A DNA stretch of 64,000 nucleotides, taken from positions 424,318 to 488,317 of the forward strand of contig NZ_JAFLNC010000003.1 in assembly GCF_017313765.1 (NCBI RefSeq), read 5' to 3'. The translations under genes were made by a program, and so were the position numbers. This document shows, in pieces, positions 21,492 through 29,764 of this stretch. The stretch comes from Sneathiella sedimenti (lineage in GTDB: Bacteria > Pseudomonadota > Alphaproteobacteria > Sneathiellales > Sneathiellaceae). The notes beneath the pieces are model-generated. The model saw nothing but the letters and a program-made list of their open reading frames with translations. It ran no database searches and was not told the origin of the DNA. Numbering within the stretch: position 1 is the stretch's first letter; each line of letters begins with the position of its first letter.

Positions 21492-21737
21492 ATGGCATCA
21501 AGACCCCCGAGCATGGCACAACTAAAATATCTTCGACTTGGCCGCTACCAGCCGGGGGGCAAGCTGCCGCTTTTCGATCCGAACGGGCAGCAGATCAACA
21601 AGACTGTTATTAAAAGCTGCCTGAAAAAAGGGTGGGTACGAACCTGGTTTGACAATCCTATCAAGCCCGACTGGCTTGTCTGCCGCCTGACGGAGGAGGG
21701 GATACGGATGGTCGACAAGTACGGGGATCGTCATTAA
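21492..21737 (+). CDS. Conserved-looking small protein
   Basis: An 81-residue soluble protein I cannot name. The sequence looks like a small winged-helix: LKYLRLGRYQPGGKLPLFD, then INKTVIKSCLKKGWVRTWF and CRLTEEGIRMVDKYGD. The last part resembles the wing and last helix of DNA-binding repressors where LTxxG is common. It stands alone between gpt and the NnrU-like gene. It may be a minimal DNA-binding protein, but that is inference. Confidence 0.72.
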   Translation: MASRPPSMAQLKYLRLGRYQPGGKLPLFDPNGQQINKTVIKSCLKKGWVRTWFDNPIKPDWLVCRLTEEGIRMVDKYGDRH

Positions 21738-21859
21738 CACGGCCTGCGCGATTTGTGACGAAGGTCGCACAAATGCAAATTCATCCAGAAAATACTTTTG
21801 ACATCTGTGGTTTGGTGCCTACCTTGCTTAATCCGATTATCAGATAGTGGGGCAGGATC

Positions 21860-22552
21860 ATGACCGGAACCGTTGGTGAACTCATACTCGCGGCGCTTGC
21901 TTTCCTCTTAATTCACATCGTCCCGTCAAGCGTTTTGCGAGAGCGGGTCATATCCCAAACAGGCGAAAAAGGCTACATGGCGTGCTTCAGCCTGCTTTCC
22001 CTGGTAATCCTAATCTGGCTTGTGATCGCTTATCGTGCAGCTCCAGTTGAGGAGATGTTGTGGGACGCCGGAAACGGCGGGCGGCATCTTGCGATGCTGT
22101 TGATGCTGATCGCTTCCATTCTGTTTTTCGGCGCCATTACCAGCCCGAATCCAACGGCAGTTGGCGCCGGAAAGCTGCTTGAAAAAGAAAGCGCTTATAC
22201 GGGTATAAATGCCATTACCCGCCATCCCATGATGTGGAGCTTTGCTCTCTGGTCCGTTGCCCATATTGTGAACAATGGGGACATCACATCAATTGTCTTT
22301 TTCGGTACATTTGGGCTCCTTGCCGTTGCCGGTACTTATTTAATCGATGCGAAAAAGGCGCGTCAGTTAAAGGCCGGCTGGGCAGGATATAAGGAGAGTA
22401 CGTCGAACATTCCCTTTGCCGCCATTCTACAGGGCCGCGCGACGCTATCCTTCAAGCCGCTGTGGTGGCGCCTTTTACTCGGGATCGTTCTTTTCGCCGC
22501 GCTGTATCTCTTACATCCGCTGGTCTTTGGCGTTTTACCAGGTCCGCTGTAG
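21860..22552 (+). CDS. NnrU-family membrane protein
   Basis: Inner-membrane protein of 230 residues with six or seven hydrophobic segments. The motif TGINAITRHPMMWSFALWSVAHIVNNGD is split across residues 113-140; the RHPMMW core is shared by NnrU and isoprenylcysteine methyltransferase-like proteins. NnrU is linked with nitrite/nitric oxide respiration in some denitrifiers, but many alphaproteobacteria carry it without denitrification and no such genes are present here. It ends 2 bases before the convergent thioesterase gene. Confidence 0.85.
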   Translation: MTGTVGELILAALAFLLIHIVPSSVLRERVISQTGEKGYMACFSLLSLVILIWLVIAYRAAPVEEMLWDAGNGGRHLAMLLMLIASILFFGAITSPNPTAVGAGKLLEKESAYTGINAITRHPMMWSFALWSVAHIVNNGDITSIVFFGTFGLLAVAGTYLIDAKKARQLKAGWAGYKESTSNIPFAAILQGRATLSFKPLWWRLLLGIVLFAALYLLHPLVFGVLPGPL

Positions 22553-22554
22553 GG

Positions 22555-23016
22555 TTAATAAATGGCGCAGGTCGTATTTCCGGTGGCATAGAGCTTGCCA
22601 TCTTCACCGACCAGCCGCGCCTCCGACGTCGCAATCTTCCGGCCTTTGTGAACAACTTCCGCCGTTGCTGTAACTTTTCCCATTCCGGGGAGCATAGCTC
22701 GCAGATACTTGACGTTGAGATCGACAGTTGTGTAGCGCTCACCGGGTTCCAAAACCGTGTGAATGGCACATCCAAGCGCGCTGTCTAGGAGCGTGGCGGC
22801 GTAACCACCATGGACGGTTCCCAACGGGTTCAGATGTTTGTCGTTCGGATGCCCGGTAAAAATAGCCTTACCGGCGGAAATTTCGGAAAGTTCAAATTCG
22901 AGGGTCTGGCCGATCGGTGGCTGGACACCTCCGCCAATTATGGCCTGCAGTTGTTCCAGGCCCGTCATTTCCTTACGGCCTTCTTCGAGTTTTTTCTTTC
23001 TATCCAGGGCGTTCAT
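22555..23016 (-). CDS. PaaI-family hotdog thioesterase
   Basis: Probable acyl-CoA thioesterase of 153 residues. The hotdog core shows HLNPLGTVHGGYAATLLDSALG, where the HGG and Asp are the family's catalytic signature, and YTTVDLNVKYLRAM as the next strand. The N-terminal 20 residues are charged. It is divergent from a LysR gene across about 100 bases that carry a clear LysR-type dyad, so it is the likely target of that regulator. The acyl group is unknown. Confidence 0.88.
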   Translation of the reverse strand: MNALDRKKKLEEGRKEMTGLEQLQAIIGGGVQPPIGQTLEFELSEISAGKAIFTGHPNDKHLNPLGTVHGGYAATLLDSALGCAIHTVLEPGERYTTVDLNVKYLRAMLPGMGKVTATAEVVHKGRKIATSEARLVGEDGKLYATGNTTCAIY

Positions 23017-23088
23017 TCGATGTTTCCCTTAAATTAACGGTTTACCGTTTTGAAGATAGGAATTTTTTTTAGAACGAAAATATGCTAA

Positions 23089-23111
23089 ATTTGAATATAC
23101 TCTATTCAAAT
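23089..23111. promoter_or_regulatory. LysR-type operator dyad
   Basis: A perfect inverted repeat with 9-base arms, ATTTGAATA (23089-23097) and TATTCAAAT (23103-23111), and a 5-base spacer. It contains the T-N11-A pattern favoured by LysR proteins. It ends 10 bases before the lysR start and lies 73 bases from the thioesterase start, so it suits autorepression and control of the divergent gene. Confidence 0.6.
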
Positions 23112-23121
23112 ATGTATAAAT

Positions 23122-24024
23122 ATGTCCTGGGATCATTATCGATATTTTCTCGCAGTCGCCGAAACGGGGAGCTTGTCTGCCGCCGCCCGTCAATTATCTG
23201 TGTCCCAGCCAACAGTCGGGCGACAAATTGCCGAGCTGGAGAAAAGGCTGGGAACGCGGCTCTTTGAACGGGCATCACATGGTTATCTGCTAACGCTGGC
23301 GGGGCAGCAAATCCGCGATAAGATCAAGGCGATTGAAGCGGATCTGGACGGCGTTGAGCAGGCAATCAGTGGATTGGATAATTCCCTTTCCGGGACAATC
23401 CGGATTTCTGCGACAGAAGGGTTCGGAAGCTATTGGCTAACGCCGAAGCTTGGTCTTTTCCAGCGACGCCACCCCAACATCAGGTTTGAATTGATGCTCG
23501 ACATTTCGGTGGTCGACCTGCGGCGGCGTGAAGCCGATATCGCATTGCGGCTCGCAAATCCGAGGGTATCAGATCTTATCGGGCGACAGGTGGGACAAAC
23601 GGGCTTTGGTCTCTATGGCGCGCAAGCCTATCTGGACAAGCACGGGCAGCCGAAATCGGTATCTGATCTTGCCAACCATGATTTTATAGGCTGGAAGTCC
23701 GGTCAGGACAGGCTTCCGTTCTCCAATGCGTTGGAGAAATATGCAACGCCTGAAATGATCAAGTTCCGATGCGATACCGTCGCAGCGCAAATTGCCGCCG
23801 TGCGAAGTGGCATGGGGCTGTTTCTCGCCCCCCATTATCTGGTGCCACGCGATGGTGAAGTTGTTCGTCTGCTGCCTTCGGAAATCCAGCTGAACTTCGA
23901 TATCTGGCTGCTTACCCACCGTGATCTTGTCAATGTCGGGCGGGTTCGCGCTCTCCTTGATTTTCTGTATGAACAATTCCGCAACGATCGAGATTTCCTG
24001 CTCGGCGAGGATCTACGACCTTGA
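23122..24024 (+). CDS. LysR-family transcriptional regulator
   Basis: DNA-binding regulator of 300 residues. The winged-helix domain spans residues 4-62 (FLAVAETGSLSAAARQLSVS then PTVGRQIAELEKRLGTRLF). The co-inducer domain begins near 90 (GTIRISATEGFG) and has two alpha/beta lobes. It is divergent from a thioesterase gene and faces away from it across a dyad that looks like its own operator. It is followed 71 bases later by an M20 amidohydrolase, which may also be a target. The inducer is unknown. Confidence 0.92.
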   Translation: MSWDHYRYFLAVAETGSLSAAARQLSVSQPTVGRQIAELEKRLGTRLFERASHGYLLTLAGQQIRDKIKAIEADLDGVEQAISGLDNSLSGTIRISATEGFGSYWLTPKLGLFQRRHPNIRFELMLDISVVDLRRREADIALRLANPRVSDLIGRQVGQTGFGLYGAQAYLDKHGQPKSVSDLANHDFIGWKSGQDRLPFSNALEKYATPEMIKFRCDTVAAQIAAVRSGMGLFLAPHYLVPRDGEVVRLLPSEIQLNFDIWLLTHRDLVNVGRVRALLDFLYEQFRNDRDFLLGEDLRP

Positions 24025-24095
24025 TTGTCGAATGCAATTGATGTGTGTTAATGTCGGCGTCAATGAAATCTGGTTGGCATGAGGAAAAAATAAAA

Positions 24096-25271
24096 ATGCA
24101 GATACTTCCTGAAATCAAAGAGATGCACGACGAACTCACGGAATGGCGGCATCGAATTCACAAGCATCCGGAAACGGCCTTTGAAGAGTATCGCACGGCT
24201 GATTTTGTCGCGGAAAAACTGGAAAGCTTTGGTATTGAGGTACATCGCGGCCTAGCAAAGACGGGGGTCGTCGGCACCCTGACGCACGGAAGCGGTAACC
24301 GCGCGATTGGACTTCGGGCGGACATGGACGCTCTTGATCTGCAGGAATTGAACGAGTTTGAGCACCGCTCCCAGATCGACGGCAAAATGCATGGCTGCGG
24401 TCATGATGGCCATACAGTTATGCTGCTGGGGGCAGCAAAGCATCTTGCCCGGACGAAGAACTTTGACGGCACCGTCCGGTTTATCTTTCAGCCGGCGGAG
24501 GAGAATGTTGCGGGCGGCCGGGTCATGATCGCGGACGGCCTATTTGATAAATTTCCGGTCGATAGTGTCTATGGCATGCATAACATGCCTGGGCATCAGG
24601 TCGGTACTTTTGCGGTGTGCAAGGGCCCGATCATGGCGTCGGCCGATTTCTTTGAGGCCCGTATTATTGGCAACGGCGGACATGGGGCTTTTCCTCATCT
24701 GGCGACGGATCCGGTCGTGATTGCATCGGAAATCGTGCTGGCCTGGCAGAATATTGTAAGCCGGAATGTTGATCCGCTTCAATCCGCCGTCGTGACGGTT
24801 GCCCAAATCAACGGCGGGCATACAGGGAATGTTATTCCTGCAGATGTGGTGTTGAAGGGGACGACCCGGGCGTTCGATCCGAAAGTCCAGGATATGATTG
24901 AGAACCGGATGCGCCAGATTGCGGTCGGCATTGCCGAGGCTCATGGTGCGAAAGCAGAGTTTAGCTATGATCGTCGATATGCGCCGACCATAAATTCCCC
25001 GGAAGAAACCGATGAAGCCATCGCCGCCGCCGCCGAACTGGTCGGGGATTCAGGCGTGAACAAGAATGTTGCGCCGGTCATGGGAGCAGAGGATTTTTCC
25101 TGGATGTTGCAGGAACGTCCGGGCTGCTACATCATGATTGCCAATGGCGCAGGTGAGGGAAGTTGCCATGTGCATAACCCGAACTATGACTTTAACGATG
25201 AAATCCTGCCGCTCGGCGCGAACTATTGGGTCCGTTTGACGGAGCGGATTCTTGTGCAGGAAGCAAGTTAA
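24096..25271 (+). CDS. M20-family aminoacylase/amidohydrolase
   Basis: Metal-dependent hydrolase of N-acyl amino acids (hippurate/indoleacetyl-amino-acid type); 391 residues from the ATG at 24096, chosen for GAGGAA at 24081-24086. An in-frame ATG at 24045 adds 17 residues. Metal ligands are in MHGCGHDGHTVML (Cys101, His103), QPAEENVAGG (Glu pair), the His in GMHNMPGHQ and the last His in SCHVHNPNYDFND. The dimerisation insert lies around 180-290. A long inverted repeat follows the stop. Confidence 0.92.
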   Translation: MQILPEIKEMHDELTEWRHRIHKHPETAFEEYRTADFVAEKLESFGIEVHRGLAKTGVVGTLTHGSGNRAIGLRADMDALDLQELNEFEHRSQIDGKMHGCGHDGHTVMLLGAAKHLARTKNFDGTVRFIFQPAEENVAGGRVMIADGLFDKFPVDSVYGMHNMPGHQVGTFAVCKGPIMASADFFEARIIGNGGHGAFPHLATDPVVIASEIVLAWQNIVSRNVDPLQSAVVTVAQINGGHTGNVIPADVVLKGTTRAFDPKVQDMIENRMRQIAVGIAEAHGAKAEFSYDRRYAPTINSPEETDEAIAAAAELVGDSGVNKNVAPVMGAEDFSWMLQERPGCYIMIANGAGEGSCHVHNPNYDFNDEILPLGANYWVRLTERILVQEAS

Positions 25272-25274
25272 CCA

Positions 25275-25326
25275 TAACCGTGATCACATTTTGGCAAGTT
25301 CGCGCAAAATTTCGTGATCACCGTTA
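25275..25326. repeat. Long imperfect inverted repeat with two GTGATCAC palindromes
   Basis: GTGATCAC occurs at 25280-25287 and 25314-25321. These lie in outer arms beginning TAACC and ending CGTTA, with inner ATTTTG (25288-25293) and CAAAAT (25305-25310) also complementary. The whole can fold into a stem of roughly 18 bp with a bulge and an 11-base loop right after the M20 gene. It may end that transcript or hold two repressor sites for the next gene. Confidence 0.5.
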
Positions 25327-25421
25327 CAAATGGGGTGAAAAAAAATTGGAATTAATCGTTTGTGAAGGTCACATTACATAAAGTAGATGTTATCAGCATA
25401 GGGATGTGATGTAGACTTACA

Positions 25422-26282
25422 ATGGGTATGAATGTGACATTCTGGGGCGTCCGGGGTTCAATCGCGACGCCCTCACCGGATCATATGAAGTATGGCGGCA
25501 ATACCTCCTGTGTAGAGGTAAATGTGAATAATCGCGTCATAATTCTGGATGCGGGAACGGGCGTGCGACTTCTCGGCGAATGTCTTATGCGTCGCAATCA
25601 GAAGGATTATCTCTTCCTGCAATCCCATACACATTGGGACCATATCAACGGCTTTCCGTTTTTCTGCCCGATCTATCGCGACGATGTAAATATCAAGGTA
25701 ATGGCGGGCCATCTAAGCGAACTGGGCGGTATCAAGAAGGTGCTTTCCTCGCAAATGTGTCAGCCTACTTTCCCGGTCCCATTTTCGGAACTGGCCGCAA
25801 ATCTTAGTTTTGAAGATTTCAAGTCCGGGGATTCCTTTTCACTCGGCGATGGTATTCATGTTCGGACCGCGCCGATGAAACACCCGGACGGCGGCACCGG
25901 CTACCGGATTGAGTGTGAAGGCCAGTCGGTTTGCTATATTACCGACACGGAACATGTGATTGGTCATCCGGACCAGGATATTCTGGAGCTTATCGAAGGC
26001 GCGGATCTGGTTATCTATGACTCCACTTATACTGATGAGGAGTATCCGCAGTTCAAGGGATGGGGGCATTCTACCTGGCAGGAAGGGGTGCGTCTGTGTA
26101 AGGCGGCCAATGTCGGCCAGCTTGCAATTTTCCACCACGATCCCGCTCATGATGATGAGTTTATGGATCAGGTGGCCAAAGATGCATTCAAGGCCTGGCC
26201 GAACGCTTTTGTTGCTCGTGAGGGAATGTCGATGGAAGTTGGGGCTGAGACCTATCCAGACAAAGTTTCCCTCGCACGGTAA
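25422..26282 (+). CDS. Metallo-beta-lactamase-fold hydrolase
   Basis: Two-zinc hydrolase of 286 residues with the motif SHTHWDHINGFP near residue 70 (HxHxDH) and further ligands in MKHPDGGTGYRIE, YDSTYTDEEYP and IFHHDPAHDDE. The opening WGVRGSIATP with KYGGNTSCVEV is typical of the phosphodiesterase-like branch, which acts on cyclic nucleotides or phosphonates in some bacteria. A SixA-like phosphatase is nearby but not in an operon. The substrate is not known. Confidence 0.88.
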   Translation: MGMNVTFWGVRGSIATPSPDHMKYGGNTSCVEVNVNNRVIILDAGTGVRLLGECLMRRNQKDYLFLQSHTHWDHINGFPFFCPIYRDDVNIKVMAGHLSELGGIKKVLSSQMCQPTFPVPFSELAANLSFEDFKSGDSFSLGDGIHVRTAPMKHPDGGTGYRIECEGQSVCYITDTEHVIGHPDQDILELIEGADLVIYDSTYTDEEYPQFKGWGHSTWQEGVRLCKAANVGQLAIFHHDPAHDDEFMDQVAKDAFKAWPNAFVAREGMSMEVGAETYPDKVSLAR

Positions 26283-26292
26283 TTATCGAGAA

Positions 26293-27168
26293 TTATTTTC
26301 CACCAGATGCTGGGACCATCTCAACAAAGGAAGATATCAGGCTGGATTGCTGGTCTTCTTTCAGACAGAGTAAATAGGTTGCTTCTGTCAGGGGCGTATC
26401 TTCAATTTCAATTCCGTGAATGCGGCCATCCCACCGGATCTCCAAATCCGTAAAAAACGCGACTCCAAGATTATTTGCAACAGCCTCTCGCCCAATTTCC
26501 CTACTCTGCAACGTCAATATCTGTTGAGCCTTAATGGTGAATTGCGATGACCAGTGTTCTTGATTTTTGCGGGCCGCATACAGATCGGACGACATGATAA
26601 TTTTCTGGTCTGTCAACTCGTTCAATGCAACTGATTTTTTCTTAGACCAGGGATGATCTTTCGAGACGGCCAGTTTTAGGGGGGCTTCGGCTATTTTCAC
26701 CGAAAACAGTCCGTTATCATCAGGGGGGACATGTTGTATCGCGATATCCGCGCGGAACTCGAGTACCTCCTTCTCGATCCGGACGGCCGGAATTGCCAGA
26801 AATGAAAGCCGGATTTTAGGGTGCTTCGCTTGAAATTTGGACAAGAGCGGTAGTGCGGGAATGGATGAAGTTGCGGCGATATTCAGCTGCCCCGCCTCTA
26901 TCGAGTCGAGAGAGGAAAGGAGCGTATGGGCCTCCTCTTCCAGACTGAATATTTTTTTGGCGACCCGCAGGAGTAATTTGCCTGATGTTGTGATCTCTGT
27001 TTTTCGCCCGCGCCGTTTGAAAAGCTTGGTATTGTAAGCCTGCTCCAGCGCCTGAACCTGTAAAGTGACTGCTGGCTGGGTTAGGCCCAGGATTTTTGCA
27101 GCGGCTGAAAATCCGCCTGTTTCTGCCACGGCGTGAAACGCCTTTAGCTGTGCATGGTTCATCATCAA
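26293..27168 (-). CDS. LysR-family transcriptional regulator
   Basis: Regulator of 291 residues with the winged helix at 6-64 (LKAFHAVAETGGFSAAAKIL and TQPAVTLQVQALEQAYNTKLF) and a substrate-binding domain from about 90 (GQLNIAATSSIPALPLL). The first residues read MMMN, so any of three ATGs may be used. The 265-base gap to the divergent SixA-like gene has a TTTAC-N11-GTAAA site that suits autoregulation. It converges with the metallo-hydrolase gene, 10 bases apart. Confidence 0.9.
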   Translation of the reverse strand: MMMNHAQLKAFHAVAETGGFSAAAKILGLTQPAVTLQVQALEQAYNTKLFKRRGRKTEITTSGKLLLRVAKKIFSLEEEAHTLLSSLDSIEAGQLNIAATSSIPALPLLSKFQAKHPKIRLSFLAIPAVRIEKEVLEFRADIAIQHVPPDDNGLFSVKIAEAPLKLAVSKDHPWSKKKSVALNELTDQKIIMSSDLYAARKNQEHWSSQFTIKAQQILTLQSREIGREAVANNLGVAFFTDLEIRWDGRIHGIEIEDTPLTEATYLLCLKEDQQSSLISSFVEMVPASGGK

Positions 27169-27237
27169 TGTTCCGGTCTAAATCATGATTTGGTAGTTCA
27201 CATTTACGCCTCTCATCAGGGTATTAAAAAATAATAA

Positions 27238-27258
27238 TTTACGCATAGGTTATGTAAA
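27238..27258. promoter_or_regulatory. Candidate LysR binding site TTTAC-N11-GTAAA
   Basis: TTTAC at 27238-27242 and GTAAA at 27254-27258 are perfectly complementary with an 11-base spacer, the geometry of LysR recognition sites. It lies 70 bases upstream of the minus-strand LysR start in a very AT-rich stretch, so chance is possible. Confidence 0.35.
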
Positions 27259-27433
27259 AACACTTGTCAATTGTAAATGAAATAAATAATACACTATTAA
27301 AGGGTATTTTGTTCCCGACTTTTAAAGATGCCTGATATTTGGCGTTCGCATTTCTCGTTTATGATGTAGTTTCTTGCTTTATTTCCCAACTATATTGGAA
27401 ATTGTCGCCGTTTTGGGAAGAAAAGGAGTAGTT

Positions 27434-27988
27434 GTGAGTATATCAGTATATCTTGTTCGTCATGGTGAGGCAGCGGAATCCTGGGATCAGGCACTTGATC
27501 CGGGACTAAGTGAGAAAGGCATGGTTCAGGCTCGGGAAATGGCCGCGCGGCTGAACAAGGAAATTGCACCGACACGTCTATACAGCAGCCCCCTCAACCG
27601 CACCCAGGAAACGGCGCTGCCGCTAGCCGAATTGTGGCAGAAGAAAGCAATAATCACACCTGAACTATCGGAAGTACCATCAGCAGGTCTTGATCTTGGG
27701 AACCGGCGCGCGTGGCTGACCAAAGTTATGGCAGGAAAATGGACGCAGCAGTCGGAGCAGTTGCAGGGTTGGCGATCGGCGATTCTTGATTTTACACGGC
27801 AGCAAAAAAGTGATGCAGTATTTGTGACCCATTTTGTCGTCATCAATGCGATCATCAGCGCAATTGAAGAACGCGACGACGTGGTTGTTTTTCGTCCCAA
27901 TCATTGCTCGATTACCAAAATTCAGGTTTCAGGTGACGCCATGAGCATTATTGAAAAAGGTCAGGAAGCTGTTACAGTCGTGAAGTAA
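27434..27988 (+). CDS. Histidine-phosphatase superfamily protein (SixA/GpmB-like)
   Basis: Phosphatase of 184 residues from the GTG at 27434, chosen because AAAAGGAG at 27421-27428 sits 5 bases upstream. The catalytic RHG is in VYLVRHGEAAESWD with the nucleophilic His near residue 9, the second Arg in YSSPLNRTQETAL and the late catalytic His in FVTHFVVINAI. The pattern fits SixA or broad-specificity phosphatases. The substrate is not evident from the neighbours, a LysR gene and a MarR gene. Confidence 0.88.
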   Translation: MSISVYLVRHGEAAESWDQALDPGLSEKGMVQAREMAARLNKEIAPTRLYSSPLNRTQETALPLAELWQKKAIITPELSEVPSAGLDLGNRRAWLTKVMAGKWTQQSEQLQGWRSAILDFTRQQKSDAVFVTHFVVINAIISAIEERDDVVVFRPNHCSITKIQVSGDAMSIIEKGQEAVTVVK

Positions 27989-28030
27989 TCGCTTTTTCCG
28001 GGGTTGCAGATTTAACCTGATTTGACTGAT

Positions 28031-28513
28031 ATGGATATCTTAGCCGTTATGACGCATATGAAATCGCTAAAGCCTCGGGTAGAGGACGGCCGGTCGATTG
28101 ATGATTATCGGGTTGAGGAACACATTGGACATCTGCTGCGACGTGCGCACCAACGGGCCAGTTCCATATTCCAGTCTTATATGGGGCATGTGCAGATCAC
28201 GCCGACACAGTTCGCTGCACTCACCAAGCTAAGGGATGAAGGAGAGCTGTCGCAAAATCACCTTGGTCGCCTGACCGCGATGGATCCGGCGACCATCCAG
28301 GGAGTAACCCGGCGCCTGATTGACCGTGGACTTGTCCAGATACGGCCAGATGAGACCGACAAGCGACGGATGCTTCTGCGGTTGACGGACGCCGGATTGC
28401 AGCTGACCGAAGATATCATTCCCTTTGGCTTTGATATCACCGATGACACACTCGAGCCGCTCTCTGTGGAAGAACAGGAATTGTTTCTGAGGTTGCTGAC
28501 GAAAATCAGCTGA
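28031..28513 (+). CDS. MarR-family transcriptional regulator
   Basis: Winged-helix repressor of about 160 residues. The DNA-binding helices are ELSQNHLGRLTAMDPATIQG followed by LIDRGLVQIRPDETDKRRML, where DxRRxxL is the wing signature of MarR. N- and C-terminal helices form the dimer interface. The start is uncertain: ATG 28031 is used, a TTG at 28022 is possible, and neither has a strong ribosome site. It precedes the half-size EamA gene by 67 bases and may control it. Confidence 0.88.
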   Translation: MDILAVMTHMKSLKPRVEDGRSIDDYRVEEHIGHLLRRAHQRASSIFQSYMGHVQITPTQFAALTKLRDEGELSQNHLGRLTAMDPATIQGVTRRLIDRGLVQIRPDETDKRRMLLRLTDAGLQLTEDIIPFGFDITDDTLEPLSVEEQELFLRLLTKIS

Positions 28514-28580
28514 CTCTGCTTCCTGGTCCGGTAATTCGGTAGACGACCCTGGTAATAGCGCCGGAGGTAAAATAGGAAGT

Positions 28581-29012
28581 ATGAATTATTCTGGATACTG
28601 GCAGTTCTGGGCGCTGCTCGCTGCCGTTTTTGCGGCTTTGACGGCCATATTGGCGAAGGTCGGGGTGAGTGAGATCAACTCGAATTTCGCGACCTTCCTG
28701 CGCACAATTGTAATCATTTTCGCCTTGGCACTGCTTCTTCTATATACGGGCGAGTTTCAACCTATCGATAAAATATCGGGAAAGTCTCTGATTTTTCTTA
28801 CTCTTTCAGGACTTGCAACCGGGGCGTCCTGGCTTTGTTATTTTCGTGCCCTCCAGATCGGCAAGGCATCCCAGGTTGCACCCATCGACAAACTAAGTGT
28901 CGTTTTCGTCGCAATCATCGCGGCGTTGTTCCTGGGCGAGAATCTCTCAGGCCCCGCGTGGCTTGGCGTCGGCCTTGTCGCGAGTGGCGCAATCCTGATT
29001 TCTGTCAGTTAA
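28581..29012 (+). CDS. Half-size EamA/DMT-type membrane protein
   Basis: A 143-residue inner-membrane protein with four or five hydrophobic helices, one EamA unit only. Family marks are AALTAILAKVGVSEIN at the N-terminus and ALQIGKASQVAPIDKLSVVF with ALFLGENLSGPAWLG later. Normal DMT carriers have two such units (about 290 residues), so this one must act as a dimer, like SMR proteins. GGAGG lies about 15 bases upstream and GGAAG is nearer to the ATG. It follows a MarR gene. The substrate is unknown. Confidence 0.85.
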   Translation: MNYSGYWQFWALLAAVFAALTAILAKVGVSEINSNFATFLRTIVIIFALALLLLYTGEFQPIDKISGKSLIFLTLSGLATGASWLCYFRALQIGKASQVAPIDKLSVVFVAIIAALFLGENLSGPAWLGVGLVASGAILISVS

Positions 29013-29115
29013 TTATAACCGAATAACATGTATCCTGATCCTCTTTTTGATTTCGCACCCTTGCCACAAATGGGTATAAGCAAATCACCTATATTTACAG
29101 AGGAGAAACCGCGCG

Positions 29116-29670
29116 ATGCATTGGTTCGTTGAACGGATACTGGTCGGACGGCCAGACCGGCAGACAATCGCGAAATATGCAGAAGGTAGCGATCGCTATC
29201 TCGGTGTTTTCCTCCTTATCTCAGCGGCGTTGCTTGGGCTTGCCCTAACGCAGCCGATCATGACCAGCAATGGCTTTGCCGGGCTGGACGGCAGTTTCTC
29301 GTTGCTGAGTGCGATGGCGGCACTGTTGAAAAGCGGGCAGGGGGGGATCGCGTTGCTGATTGCTGTCCTCTCTATTTTGCTGCCAATCGTGCTCCTCTCA
29401 ACGGCGTTCGAGTTATGGTACAAATATGAACTGACAGATGCCAAATTCCTGCGCAAGACGCAGTTACTCCGCCAGCTTGGCCGGCTCTGGTTTCTAAGTC
29501 TTTTCGTTATTGGGGCGGCGATCTATCTAGGTACGCGCGCCGATAGTGGCCTTGTGCTGCATGTTGCGGTTTATTATCTCCTCTTATCTTTGGCGATACA
29601 GAAGTTGGTTGCCGCCCGTCTTCAACCTATGATTAATGCCGTGCAATTTGTCGATGAGGATGAGAGCTAA
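29116..29670 (+). CDS. PqiA-like integral membrane protein
   Basis: A 184-residue protein with four membrane segments (about 29-47, 78-99, 133-150 and 156-172). The order, with a periplasmic loop of about 30 residues after segment 1 and the sequence LLIAVLSILLPIVLLSTAFEL, resembles one half of paraquat-inducible protein A. It lacks the zinc-ribbon cysteines and the MCE partners (PqiB/C) are absent nearby. GAGGAGAA at 29100-29107 marks the ATG. Assignment to PqiA is by pattern only. Confidence 0.7.
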   Translation: MHWFVERILVGRPDRQTIAKYAEGSDRYLGVFLLISAALLGLALTQPIMTSNGFAGLDGSFSLLSAMAALLKSGQGGIALLIAVLSILLPIVLLSTAFELWYKYELTDAKFLRKTQLLRQLGRLWFLSLFVIGAAIYLGTRADSGLVLHVAVYYLLLSLAIQKLVAARLQPMINAVQFVDEDES

Positions 29671-29764
29671 AAGAATATTAAGTTTTTTGTCCGATACTCT
29701 GCGCGCTGCCTTATTTGGGGCCAGATATATCTGTAGTTAATTCTTTTTTGCCTAGGATTGTCGC

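Noticed and set aside
21860..22552. Denitrification locus from the NnrU-like gene
   Set aside because: No nitrite or nitric oxide reductase genes are nearby.
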